Shown: positions 22,149 through 32,084 of the stretch, one piece after another | Position numbering within the stretch: the first letter of the stretch is position 1 | How the letters are laid out: every line of letters starts with the position of its first letter | Source: Streptomyces diastatochromogenes | Lineage (GTDB): Bacteria > Actinomycetota > Actinomycetes > Streptomycetales > Streptomycetaceae | Length of the DNA: 64,000 nucleotides | Assembly (NCBI GenBank): GCA_026913215.1 | Contig: JAPTYK010000001.1 | Coordinates: forward strand, 2,108,001-2,172,000 | Direction of reading: 5' to 3' | The notes under the pieces: generated by a model | What the model saw: only the letters and a program-made list of their open reading frames with translations | Databases searched by the model: none | What the model was told of the DNA's origin: nothing | Translations under genes and position numbers: made by a program

Positions 22149-25126
22149 CTACGCCCCGTAGAACAGCTCCTCGACGACGGCCCTGGCGCGGCGGGTGATG
22201 CGGCGGTAGTCGTCGACCATCTCCCCGACGTGACCCGGCTCGTACCCCAAGTACCGCGCCACGGCGGCGAGTTCGCGGGGGTCCGAGGGAAGGTGTCGCC
22301 GGGGCGGCCGCGGACCAGCATCACGGCGTTGCGCACGCGGGTGGCGAGGACCCAGGCCTCGTCGAGGGTCTGGGCCTCCTCCGTCGGGATCAGGCCCGCC
22401 GCGTGGGCGGCGGCCAGGGCCTCGCGGGTACGGGTCGTCCGCAGGCCCGGCTCGACCCAGCCGTGCCGCATCTGGAGCAGCTGGACCGTCCACTCGACGT
22501 CGCTGAGGCCGCCGCGCCCGAGCTTGGCGTGCAGGGTCGGGTCGGCGCCGCGCGGCAGCCGCTCGGACTCCATCCGGGCCTTGAGGCGGCGGATCTCGCG
22601 GACCGCGTCCTCGCCGAGGCCCTCCATCGGATACCGCAGCGGGTCGACGAGCTCGATGAAGCGGTCCGCCAGCTCCCGGTCCCCCGCCATCGGCGCGGCG
22701 CGCAGCAGCGCCTGGCTCTCCCAGACGAGCGACCAGCGGCGGTAGTAGGCCTCGTACGACTTCAGGGTGCGCACCAGGGGGCCGTTCTTGCCCTCCGGGC
22801 GCAGATCCGCGTCGATCAGCAACGGCGGGTCGGCGGTGGGGAGCTGGAGGAGCCGCCGCATCTCGGTGACCACCCGGTTCGCGGCCCTGGCCGCCTCCTG
22901 CTCGTCGACGCCCTCGCGCGGCTCGTGCACGAACAGCACGTCGGCGTCGGAGCCGTACCCCAGCTCGTGGCCGCCGAAGCGGCCCATGCCGATGACCGCG
23001 AACCGGGTCGGCAGCTCGTCGCCCCACTCGGCGCGCACGGCGGCCCGCAGGGCGCCGGCGATCGTCGCCGCGTTGAGGTCGGTGACGGCCTCCCGACCCG
23101 GTCGACGAGCGCGCCCGGGTCCTGCTCGCGGGGTTGTCCTCGGTGCCGTACGAGCCGATGAGATCGGCCGCGGTGGTGCGGAACAGCTCCTGCGGCGCAC
23201 CCGCGGGCCGCCGCGACGGCCTGCTCGGCGTCGTCGGCGCGGCCCACCGCCGCCAGCACCTCCTGCTCCAGGTGGTCCCGGCCGCGCGGCCTCAGCCCCT
23301 CGGGGTCGCCGAGGATCGCGACGGCCTCGGGGGCGCGGAGCAGCAGGTCGGGGGCGAGGCGGCCGGCGGAGAGGACCCGGGCGAGGTTCTCGGCGGCGGC
23401 GCCCTCGTCGCGGAGCAGCCGCAGGTACCAGGGGGTCTTGCCGAGGGCGTCGGAGACCTTGCGGAAGCCGAGGAGGCCGGCGTCCGGGTCGGCGGAGTCG
23501 GCGAACCAGCCGAGGAGGACGGGGAGCAGGGTCCGCTGGATCGCGGCCTTGCGGCTGACCCCGGAGGCCAGGGCCTCCAGGTGGCGCAGGGCGGCGGCGG
23601 GTCGGCGTACCCGAGGGCTTCGAGGCGCTGCCCGGCGGCCTTGGGGCTGAGCCGGATCTCGCCGGGGGCGAGCTGGGCGACGGCGTCGAGCAGCGGCCGG
23701 TAGAAGAGCTTCTCGTGCAGCCGGCGGACGACGGCCGCGTGCCGCTTCCACTCCTTGTTGAGCGCGGCGACCGGATCGGTGCGCAGGCCCAGGGAGCGGC
23801 CGAGGCGGCGCAGGTCGGCCTCGTCCTCGGGGACGAGGTGGGTGCGGCGCAGCCGGTAGAGCTGGATGCGGTGCTCCATGGCCCGCAGGAAGCGGTAGGC
23901 CTCGTCGAGCTGGGAGGCGTCGGCGCGGCCGACGTAGCCGCCGGCGGCGAGGGCGGCGAGCGCGTCGAGGGTGGTGCCGCTGTGCAGGGTGGCGTCGCTG
24001 CGGCCGTGCACCAGCTGGAGGAGCTGGACGGCGAACTCGACGTCCCTGAGGCCGCCGGGGCCGAGCTTGAGCTCGCGCTCGACCTGGGCGGCCGGGATGT
24101 TGTCGACGACGCGGCGGCGCATCTTCTGCACGTCGGCGACGAAGTTCTCCCGCTCGGCGGCCTGCCAGACGAGCGGGGAGACGGCATCGATGTACTGGGC
24201 GCCGAGCTCCAGGTCGCCGGCGACCGCCCGCGCCTTCAGGAGCGCCTGGAACTCCCAGGTCTTCGCCCACCGCTGGTAGTAGGCGAGGTGCGAGGAGAGG
24301 GTGCGGACGAGGGGGCCGTTGCGTCCCTCGGGGCGCAGATTGGCGTCGACCGGCCAGATGGTGCCCTCGACGGTGGTCTCCGAGCAGATCCGCATGAGGT
24401 GCGAGGCGAGCCGGGTCGCGGCCTGGATCGCCTTGGCTTCGTCAGCGCCCTCCGCGGGCTCCCCCACGAAGATCACGTCCACGTCGGAGACGTAGTTCAG
24501 CTCGTGGCCGCCGCACTTGCCCATCGCGATCACCGCGAGCCGGCACATGGCGGCGTCGGCGGGTGCGGCCGCACGGGCGATGGCGAGCGCCGCGCGCAGG
24601 GTCGCCGTCGCCAGGTCGGCGAGCTCGGCGGCGGCCTGGGCGACGTCGGTGGTGCCGCACACGTCACGGGCCGCTATGGCCAGGAGGCAGCGGCGGTAGG
24701 CGACCCGCAGCGACACCGGGTCGTCGGCCTCGGCGAGCCCCTGCTCGAACTCGGCGACCCCGGGTGCAGGTCGGCCGCCTCGTAGGTGACGAGGGACTCC
24801 CAGTCGCGGGGTGCCGGGCCAGGTGATCCCCGAGCGCCTCGGAGGCGCCGAGCACCCCGAGGAGCCGGTCCCGGAAGGGCTTCGCGGAGAGCAGGGTGGC
24901 GACGAGGGTCTGCCGCTCCGTCTCGGGCTGCGCTTCCACCAGACGGACCAGTCCCCGCAGGGCGAGATCGGGGTCGGCGGTGGCGCCGAGGGCGTCGAGG
25001 AGGACGGAGTCCCCGCGCAGCGCGGACAGCTCGGGCCCGTCGAGGAGCGCCTCGGCCCCGAGGGGTCGGTGAACCCGTGCCGCAGCAGACGTGAGAAGTA
25101 CTGCTCCTGCGTCCCGGCACCGTCAT
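22149..25126 (-). CDS. glnE: Bifunctional glutamine synthetase adenylyltransferase/adenylyl-removing enzyme GlnE (frame-broken)
   Basis: About 990 residues after repair, the usual GlnE length, with two nucleotidyltransferase halves. The N-terminal half has MGKCGGHELNYVSDVDVIFV and LRPEGRNGPLVRTLSSHLAY; the C-terminal half has GMGRFGGHELGYGSDADVLF and LRPEGKNGPLVRTLKSYEAY. The paired GGxE...SDxDxxF motifs are the metal and nucleotide sites of the de-adenylylation and adenylylation centres. It controls glutamine synthetase I by Tyr adenylylation. The ATG at 25126 (TVPGRRSSTF) has GGGAG upstream. Breaks lie near 25100, 25065, 24825, 24770, 23600, 23190, 23095 and 22287, which makes this one of the most damaged genes here. 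Confidence 0.95.
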
Positions 25127-25388
25127 TCCGCCGCTCCCTCCGAGCAGGTCCAAGAGCCCGGGACGAACCCGGGAAGCCGAGCCTATCCGCAGCGGGGCCC
25201 TGGCGCCCAGGGCCCGTCTCCCTCGTCCGGAGGACGGGCGCCGGGCCCGCGGATCGCGGCGGGCCGCCCGTGACGTCGCGCACATCGGTCGCCCCGCGGT
25301 CCGATGAACCGCATCATCCGAAAGTCCGTCTTGTCTTCCGCGGGACCGTCCCGCGCGTCCGACCCCTTGTGAAAGCACGCCACCGAAG

Positions 25389-27482
25389 ATGCCCCGCCCC
25401 ATGCGCCGCCCCGCCCTCCCGTCCCGCCGCAGGACCGCCGCGACGGTGGTGACGGCCGCCCTGGTGGGCGGCGCCTGTGTCGGGTTCCTCACGGTGTCGG
25501 GCGCGTCGAACGCGCCGGCGGCGCACGCGGCGGCGGGATCCTCGGCGAAGGCCCCGGAGTCGCACCCGCCGGTGAAGGCCCTGCCGGCCGAGGCGCACGG
25601 GAAGCCCGCGACGGGCGGCGGCTCCCCGGTCTCCGTGGTGCAGATCGTGGCCCACCCGGACGACGACCTGTTCTTCATGAACCCGGACGTCTCCCAGTCC
25701 CTGCGCTCCGGCAGCCCCCTCACCGGCGTCTACCTCACCGCCGGCGAGTCCGACGGCATCAACTCGCGCCCCCGCGACCGCCGCCTGGTCGCCCCCGACA
25801 AGGCGGGCTACGCCGAGGCCCGGCAGAACGGCATACGCGCCGCCTACGCCGAGATGGCGACGGGCAGCAGGACCAGCGCCTGGGACCGGGAGGCGATACC
25901 CACGGCCGGCGGCGGGTGGGCCGAACTGGACACCCTGCGCGACCGGCCGCAGATCAAACTGATGTGGCTGCAGATACGCGAGGCCGGTTCCATCAACGGC
26001 GACCGGCCCCACAGTCTCCACGGCCTCTGGAACGGCCGGATCACCACCCTGGAGTCCCAGCGCTCCTCCGGCACCCCGGTCGCCGCCGACTTCGCCTACA
26101 CGAAGGAACAGGTCGTCGCCACGCTGACCGGGATCCTGGAGCGGTTCCGGCCGACCTTCGTCCGGATGCAGGACCCGAGCCCCGGCACGTACCCGAAGAC
26201 CGGGGCGCTCCGCGACCACCAGGACCACCTGTACGGGGCGCGGTTCGCGCAGGCGGCGCTCGCCCGGTACGCGGAGCTGCCCGGCCACCCGCACGTGAGC
26301 GTGCAGAACTACCTGGGCTACCCGACCTCCGCCCTGCCGCACACCCTCGACCCGGCGGCGGCCGAGACGAAGCTGCGGTCCCTCAAGACGTACTCCTGGC
26401 TGGACGGCGTCCACGACTGCGAGGCCGACGCGGGCTGCGGCGACCTGAAGGTGTCCGTGCGGCCCACCGGACGGGGCTGGACGAAGACCGTCCGGTACGC
26501 CCGGGGCACCTCCACCTCCTGGGTCCAGCGCGACCCGCGGGGCGGGCTGCACGCCTTCTCCGTCCTCGACGGGCACCTCGCGACCTGGCGGAAGCCGGCC
26601 GGCTCCCTGGACTGGAAGGGCCCGGAGCTGCTGCCCGGCGGCGGCATCGACAGCGGCGTCACCTCCGTGACCCTGCCCGGCGGCCGCACGGCCGTCTACG
26701 GCACCCGCACCGTCCTCGGCACGACCGCGGCCGACTACCGGCGCGAGGTGGTCACCACCGTCCAGTCGGTCCCCGGCGGCGCCTTCGGCCCCTGGCGCTC
26801 CTCGGCACCCCCGAGCGGAACGACGCCTCCGGCACCTCGGACATCAGCGCCCCTGCCGTGACCGTCGCCCCCGACGGCCGGGCGGTCCTGGTCCTGCGCG
26901 ACAGCCTCCACCGGCTGACGGCCCGTGAGCAGCGGCCCGACGGCGGCTGGGGCCGTGGCGGTCCCTCGGCGGGGCGGAGGTGTACGGCGACCCGGTGGCG
27001 GCGACGGACGCGACCGGCCGCGGGTACGTCTTCGCCAGCACCCCCACCACCGTCCTCGCCTGGGCCGAGCAGGCCCCCGGCAGGCTGCTCGCGGGTCCGG
27101 TGCGGACCGGTCTGCCGGCCACGACCCTCGCCCTCAGCGCGAGCCCGTCCCCCGACGGCGACGGCGTACGCCTCTGGTTCCGCAAGCCCGCCTCCGGCGA
27201 CCTCCGCAGCGCCGACTTCTCCGGCACCGACCCCGTCTCCCCCGTCACCGACCTCCCCGGCACCGGCGTCGCCGGCTTCGGCCCCGTCAGCGGCGGCGAC
27301 ACCCTCCTCGCCGTCCGCTCCCGCACCGGCTTCCTCGCCACCGCCCCCACGGCAGCGCCGGCACCCGCCCCGTCTGGACCCTCGAGAAGCTCCTCTTCTC
27401 CGGCGCCCCCGACGCCGGCACCGACGGCGTCGCGGTCATCGGCCTGGACGGCCGCCTCCACTGGACCCCTGCGGGCCCCTGA
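25389..27482 (+). CDS. Secreted PIG-L/LmbE-family deacetylase with C-terminal beta-propeller-like region (frame-broken)
   Basis: About 698 residues. A twin-Arg-rich N-terminus with hydrophobic core (AATVVTAALVGGACVGFLTV) indicates export. The PIG-L zinc motif is VQIVAHPDDDLFFMNP (about residues 82-97) and its partner His pair is in LRDHQDHLYG (about 280). Members deacetylate N-acetyl sugars such as GlcNAc derivatives. The second half has repeated W- and G-rich beta strands (STSWVQRDPRGGLHAFSVLD, LHWTPAGP), like the propeller region of secreted Streptomyces PIG-L proteins. Breaks lie near 26803, 26955 and 27347. The start is uncertain: an ATG four codons downstream is equally possible, and neither has a good ribosome site. 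Confidence 0.85.
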
Positions 27483-27501
27483 GCCCCCGTCGCGGGAGGC
27501 G

Positions 27502-27989
27502 CTAGAAGCCCAGGTAGAAGTGGCGGAGCTTGTCGTCCTCGGCGACGCACAGCATCCCGGCGGCCTCCATCACCCGGTGCGAGTCCGGGTTGGCCAGGTC
27601 GGCATCGCCCTTGACGCCGGTGATGCCGCCGCGCGGGCGACTTCGAGGAGGGCGCGCAGGGCCTCGGAGGCGTAGCCGTTGCCCCGGACGCCGGGGACGA
27701 GGCCGTATCCGACGGTCGCGACGCCGATCTCGTCCGGCGGCCCGTGGAAGCCGATCCCGCCGACGACGACGCCGTCGAGCCGTATCTCGTACGTCCGGAA
27801 CACCCCCGGGTCGCCGCGCTCCGCGACCCCCCGCAGGAAGCCGGTGTTGGCCCGGACGTCCCCCTCACTGGGGTAGCCCTCTCCCCAGAGGTCCCCGTCC
27901 TCGGGCTGCCGGGCGACGATGCGCTCGGCCCTGGCGGTGGTCATCGGGTGCAGTACGAGCCGCGCGGTGGCGACTGTTTCGATCTTCAC
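27502..27989 (-). CDS. GNAT-family N-acetyltransferase (frame-broken)
   Basis: About 162 residues. The pattern ETVATARLVLHPMTTARAER at the N-terminus, YEIRLDGVVVGGIGFHGPP in the central strands, and the acetyl-CoA loop GYGLVPGVRGNGYASEAL are those of RimJ/RimL-type GNAT enzymes. A break near 27640 separates the last 45 residues, which end RHFYLGF. The GTG at 27989 (KIETVATARL) is preferred because homologues begin about there; a TTG 12 codons upstream is possible. The substrate is unknown. It converges on the deacetylase gene with a 19-base gap. Confidence 0.82.
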
Positions 27990-28102
27990 CGCGGCAGTCT
28001 GAACCGCCCCCGGCGGTCCGGGCAACGGGTTTAGGAAGGGCCGCCCGGCGCCGCGACCGGACGGTGCCCTCGTGGACCGCCCCGCGCCCGGTCGGCGCGC
28101 CT

Positions 28103-28121
28103 CGGCGGGAGCTCCCCGCCG
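28103..28121 (-). terminator. Hairpin after the glutamine synthetase-like gene
   Basis: CGGCGGG and CCCGCCG form a perfect 7-bp stem with a 5-base loop, four bases beyond the stop codon at 28125. Confidence 0.55.
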
Positions 28122-28124
28122 CCC

Positions 28125-29484
28125 CTACAGCACCGGCAGGTTCTTCCGCAGCTCGAAGGCGGTGACCTCGGAGCGGTACTCCTCCCACTCCTGCTTCTTG
28201 TTGCGGAGGAAGAAGTCGAAGACGTGCTCGCCGAGGGTCTCCGCGACCAGTTCGCTCTTCTCCATGAGGGCGATGGCCTCGCCCAGGTTCTGCGGGAGGG
28301 GCTCGATGCCCATGGCGCGGCGTTCCGCGTCGGAGAGGGCCCAGACGTCGTCGTCGGCGCCGGCGGGGAGTTCGTAGCCCTCTTCGATGCCCTTGAGGCC
28401 GGCGGCGAGGAGGACGGCGTAGGTCAGGTAGGGGTTGGCGCCCGAGTCGATGGAGCGGACCTCGACGCGGGAGGAGCCCGTCTTGCCGGGCTTGTACATG
28501 GGGACGCGGATGAGGGCGGAGCGGTTGTTGTGGCCCCAGCAGATGTACGAGGGGCCTCGCCGCCGGAGCCGGCGGTGCGGGAGGAGCCGCCCCAGATGCG
28601 CTTGTACGAGTTGACCCACTGGTTGGTGACGGCGGAGATCTCGCCCGCGTGCTTGAGGAGGCCCGCGATGAAGGAGCGGCCGACCTTCGACAACTGGTAC
28701 TCGGCGCCCGACTCGTAGAACGCGTTCCGGTCGCCCTCGAAGAGGGAGAGGTGGGTGTGCATGCCGGAGCCGGGGTAGTCGGAGAAGGGCTTCGGCATGA
28801 ACGTGGCCTGCACGCCCTGCTCCAGGGCGACCTGCTTCATGACCAGGCGGAAGGTCATGATGTTGTCGGCGGTGGAGAGGGCGTCGGCGTAGCGGAGGTC
28901 GATCTCCTGCTGGCCGGGCGCGCCCTCGTGGTGGGAGAACTCCACCGAGATGCCCATGGATTCGAGCATGGTGATGGCCTGGCGGCGGAAGTCCATGCCG
29001 ACGTTCTGCGGGGTGTGGTCGAAGTAGCCCGAGTTGTCGGCCGGGGTGGGCCGGGTGCCGTCGAGCGGCTTGTCCTTCAGGAGGAAGAACTCGATCTCGG
29101 GGTGGGTGTAGAAGGTGAAGCCGAGGTCGGAGGTCTTGGCGAGGGCCCGCTTGAGGACGTAGCGCGGGTCGGCGAAGGACGGGAGCCGTCGGGCATGAGG
29201 ATGTCGCAGAACATGCGGGCGGTGCCCGGGGCCTCGGCACGCCACGGCAGGATCTGGAAGGTGCCCGGGTCCGGCTTGGCGATCATGTCGGACTCGTAGA
29301 CGCGGGCGAAGCCCTCGATCGCGGAGCCGTCGAAGCCGATGCCCTCGTCGAAGGCCTGCTCCAGTTCGGCGGGGGCCACGGCGACCGACTTCAGGAAGCC
29401 GAGCACGTCGGTGAACCACAGACGTACGAAGCGGATGTCGCGCTCCTCGAGCGTACGGAGCACGAATTCCTGCTGCTTGTCCAT
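28125..29484 (-). CDS. Glutamine synthetase-like enzyme, GlnA2 type (gamma-glutamylpolyamine synthetase candidate; frame-broken)
   Basis: About 453 residues of the type I glutamine synthetase fold: FVRLWFTDVLGFLKSVAVAP, EGIGFDGSAIEGFARVYESD, THPEIEFFLLKD (metal Glu), GSGMHTHLSLFEGDRNAFYE (metal His) and SSRVEVRSIDSGANPYL. The usual Tyr adenylylation motif (NLYDLP type) is absent: the region before PLPQNLGEAI has no Tyr, so GlnE should not control it. Position and sequence fit S. coelicolor GlnA2 (SCO2241), reported as a gamma-glutamylpolyamine synthetase for polyamine use (recalled). Breaks lie near 29190 and 28557. The start at 29484 (MDKQQEF) is preferred; an ATG four codons upstream lies directly on its GAGG. 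Confidence 0.88.
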
Positions 29485-29743
29485 TTCCACACCCATCCTC
29501 GCTGGTCAGGCCGCCTGCTCCCACCGCCTCCGGTACATCGGGGGGCACCTGAGCATCCCACCACATGGTTTCGCGCACGTTGCACACCCATAGTGCCTGC
29601 TCGGGTGTGACTCAGGTAACGGGGAACGCCCCGATCCGGGTGACGGTCCGGGGGACGGGAGGTGTCGTGTCCACGCGTTCTTCGCTACCGAGTGGTACCC
29701 CGTTCGGCCCATCGGGGGCTCTCTCCCACTACGATCTGCGCCC
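29485..29743. promoter_or_regulatory. Divergent intergenic region, glutamine synthetase-like gene / small secreted protein
   Basis: These 259 bases hold no supported gene. A TACGAT -10-like hexamer at 29730-29735 ends eight bases before the ATG at 29744. I find no convincing GlnR box or long inverted repeat. Confidence 0.4.
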
Positions 29744-30127
29744 ATGGGGGCCTCACGGCTCGTACGCCTGTCCCGACACGCGCGTCCCATGGCACTGGTG
29801 AGTGCCGTGGCGACGCTCCTCGCCGCGCTCTTCCTCTGTCTGGGGACGGGGCCGGACGGGGAACGGGCCCACCATCCGGAGGGCCCCGCGAAGGCCACGG
29901 CCTTCGCCGCCGTCACCGGTGAGTACACCTGCCCGTACGACCGCGGCGGCTGCTCCCTCTTCCCCTCGCTCTCCCCGCGGTGCTCAGCGCGCCCCTGCTC
30001 GACCCCCGCTCCACGCGGAGGGCGGGCGCCGCGTCTCGCGCCGCCCGCCGGTGAGGGGCCGGCGCGCCGTTCGGACGCCCGGCCGCGCGCGCCGGACCTG
30101 CACGTCCTTCAAGTTCTCCGGACATAG
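29744..30127 (+). CDS. Small secreted or membrane-anchored protein (frame-broken)
   Basis: I cannot name a family. The N-terminus RLVRLSRHARPMALVSAV and TLLAALFLCLGTGPDG looks like a signal or anchor segment. A short conserved-looking stretch YTCPYDRGGCSLFPSLSP with two Cys follows, then a Pro/Arg-rich tail ending APDLHVLQVLRT. The frame probably breaks near 29980, within a C/G run, and may be restored before the end. It precedes the DUF3105-DUF305 pair by 67 bases on the same strand, so the three may act together, perhaps outside the membrane. The start looks leaderless. Confidence 0.5.
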   Translation: MGASRLVRLSRHARPMALVSAVATLLAALFLCLGTGPDGERAHHPEGPAKATAFAAVTGEYTCPYDRGGCSLFPSLSPRCSARPCSTPAPRGGRAPRLAPPAGEGPARRSDARPRAPDLHVLQVLRT

Positions 30128-30194
30128 CCGGGCTCCGCGCCCGCGCGTGTCCACCCCGAACTCCACCCCACTCCTGAAGAAGGACGACATCACC

Positions 30195-30872
30195 ATGGCT
30201 TCCCGCACCTCCGCCACCGCCGACCGCCGCGCCCGAATAGAGGAGATGCGCCGCGCCGAGCAGGCCCGTGAGCGCCGCAACCGCGTGCTCACCATCGGCA
30301 TCTCGACCGTCGTCGTGCTGGGCCTCGTCGGCTTCGGCACCTTCGTGCTGATGAAGAAGTCCGACGAGCAGGACCAGAAGGACGCCGCCGCGAAGGCCCC
30401 GATCGCGGGCGAGAAGAGCTGGGACCCGAAGAAGCTCGGCCGCAACCACGTCCAGACGGCCGTGAAGTACGAGATGGAGCCGCCGGTCGGCGGTGACCAC
30501 AACCCGGTCTGGATGAACTGCGACGGCGTGGTCTACGACAAGAAGATCGCCAATGTGAACGCCGTGCACTCCCTGGAGCACGGGGCCGTCTGGGTGACGT
30601 ACAACAAGAAGGCCTCCCCGGCCGACGTGAAGGAGCTGGCCGACAAGGTCGGCAAGACCAAGTACTCGCTGATGAGCCCCGTGGACGACCAGGCCGGGGC
30701 GATCATGCTGTCCGCCTGGGGCAAGCAGGTGACCGTGGACGGCGCGAAGGACCCGCGCGTCGACGCCTTCTTCACCAAGTACGTGAACGGCCCGCAGACC
30801 CCGGAGCCGGGCGCGGCCTGCACCGGCGGCCTGGACGCGAGCGGTCAGGGCGGTACGGGGATGGGCCAGTGA
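30195..30872 (+). CDS. DUF3105 membrane-anchored protein
   Basis: An intact 225-residue protein. A basic, helical N-terminus (RRARIEEMRRAEQARERRNR) precedes one membrane segment (VLTIGISTVVVLGLVGFGTF). The exported domain has the DUF3105 features: PPVGGDHNPVWMNCDGVVYD and VHSLEHGAVWVTYNKK, with conserved His, Cys and Glu that could bind a metal. Function is unknown in the family. Its stop overlaps the GTG start of the DUF305 gene (GTGA), so the two are translationally coupled. The start has AAGAAGGA upstream. Confidence 0.9.
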   Translation: MASRTSATADRRARIEEMRRAEQARERRNRVLTIGISTVVVLGLVGFGTFVLMKKSDEQDQKDAAAKAPIAGEKSWDPKKLGRNHVQTAVKYEMEPPVGGDHNPVWMNCDGVVYDKKIANVNAVHSLEHGAVWVTYNKKASPADVKELADKVGKTKYSLMSPVDDQAGAIMLSAWGKQVTVDGAKDPRVDAFFTKYVNGPQTPEPGAACTGGLDASGQGGTGMGQ

Positions 30873-31497
30873 GGCTCGACCGTACGCAGCTGGCGGCGGT
30901 CGCCGCCGTCGCCCTGGCCGTGCTGTTCGCCGGGGGCGCGGTCACCGTCGCCTCCGCCGACCGGGACGAGGCCCCGGCCACCCCGGTCTCCTCCTCGGCG
31001 GACGCCGGTTTCGCCCGGGACATGGCCGTCCACCACCAGCAGGCCGTCGAGATGTCGTTCATCGTCCGGGACCGGACGAAGGACGAGGAGGTCCGGCGGC
31101 TGGCGTACGACATCGCCAACACGCAGGCCAACCAGCGGGGCATGATGCTCGGCTGGCTCGACCTGTGGGGCTGCCGAAGAACGAGTCCGGGGTCGAGCCG
31201 ATGGCCTGGATGGGCATGGGCGGTTCGGGTGACACGGGCGACCTGGACGGGGCCCTGATGCCGGGCATGGCGACCAACGCGGAGCTCGACCGGTTGCGCC
31301 GGGCCAGCGGCCGGGAGGCCGAGGTGCTGTACCTGAAGCTGATGACCGCGCACCACAGGGGCGGGGTCCACATGGCCGAGGGCTGCGTCCAGAAGTGCTC
31401 CGTGGACATCGAGCGGAACCTCGCGCAGGGCATGGTCGACGCGCAGAAGTCCGAGATCGCGCTGATGGCGGACATGCTGAAGAAGCGCGGGGCCTGA
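30869..31497 (+). CDS. DUF305 family secreted protein (frame-broken)
   Basis: About 209 residues. An N-terminal signal or anchor (LAAVAAVALAVLFAGGAVTV) is followed by the DUF305 four-helix core with paired His motifs: FARDMAVHHQQAVEMSFIVR and, in the second half, LMTAHHRGGVHMAEGCVQK. DUF305 proteins are ferritin-like, and some bind copper (CopM of cyanobacteria). A frame break near 31172 divides the gene. The GTG start overlaps the DUF3105 stop. Export plus His/Met-rich helices suggest metal binding at the cell surface (inference). Confidence 0.88.
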
Positions 31498-31509
31498 TCC
31501 GCGGGGCGG

Positions 31510-31542
31510 CCGGCCCCGCGACCGCTGCGGTCGCGGGGCCGG
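31510..31542 (+). terminator. Strong hairpin terminator after the DUF305 gene
   Basis: A perfect 14-bp stem (CCGGCCCCGCGACC at 31510-31523 and its complement at 31529-31542) with a 5-base loop, 12 bases after the DUF305 stop. Confidence 0.85.
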
Positions 31543-31609
31543 GCCGTCCGCCGACAATGGGTGGGCTCGGGGTATTCGTACGACACGTTCGACGAAAGGT
31601 ACGCACCCC

Positions 31610-32029
31610 ATGACCATGGCGAAGGACATCATGCATCGCGGGGCCCAGTGGATCCCGGCCCACGAGACGCTCGACCGCGCCGCACAGCTGATGCGCAACC
31701 TGAACGTGGGCGCGCTGCCCATCGCCGACGAGAACGAGCGGCTCTGCGGCATCATCACGGACCGCGACATCGTCGTCGGCTGCGTGGCCATGGGCCACGA
31801 CCCGGCGAAGATCACCTGTGGCGAGATGGCGAACGGCACCCCGCGCTGGGTCGAGTCGGACGCGGACGTGGGCGCCGTCCTGGAGGAGATGCAGAGCCAC
31901 CAGATCCGCCGGCTCCCCGTCATCGAGGACAAGCGGCTCGTCGGCATGATCAGCGAGGCCGATCTGGCCCAGCACCTGTCGGACGAACAGCTCAAGGCGT
32001 TCTGCGCGAGCGTGTACGCCGCTTCCTGA
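31610..32029 (+). CDS. Two-CBS-domain protein
   Basis: An intact 139-residue protein made only of a tandem CBS pair (Bateman module). The first CBS spans about residues 5-62 (TLDRAAQLMRNLNVGALPIA, CGIITDRDIVV) and the second about 70-125 (VGAVLEEMQSHQIRRLPVIE, LVGMISEADLA). Such modules bind adenine nucleotides or S-adenosyl ligands and act as sensors or oligomer switches. It is a single gene between two terminators and its partner is not evident. The ATG lies nine codons after a TTCGTACGA palindromic stretch in the leader. Confidence 0.93.
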   Translation: MTMAKDIMHRGAQWIPAHETLDRAAQLMRNLNVGALPIADENERLCGIITDRDIVVGCVAMGHDPAKITCGEMANGTPRWVESDADVGAVLEEMQSHQIRRLPVIEDKRLVGMISEADLAQHLSDEQLKAFCASVYAAS

Positions 32030-32034
32030 ACCGT

Positions 32035-32077
32035 GCGACGGCCCGGTCGCCCCGTGCGGGGGCGGCCGGGCCGTCGC
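32035..32077. terminator. Bidirectional hairpin terminator between the CBS gene and the permease gene
   Basis: GCGACGGCCCGG at 32035-32046 pairs perfectly with 32066-32077. The hairpin fills the gap between the two convergent stop codons (32029 and 32085), so it can serve both genes. Confidence 0.85.
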
Positions 32078-32084
32078 GCGTCCC

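Noticed and set aside
22149..25126. glnE as a set of degraded pseudogene fragments
   Set aside because: Every segment continues GlnE sequence in another frame with no missing domain, and breaks sit at G/C runs as in all neighbours; sequence error is more likely.
29580..29660. A possible GlnR box (GTAAC...GGAAC) upstream of the glutamine synthetase-like gene
   Set aside because: Only one weak GTAAC half with wrong spacing to a GAAAC-like element is present; the match is no better than chance.
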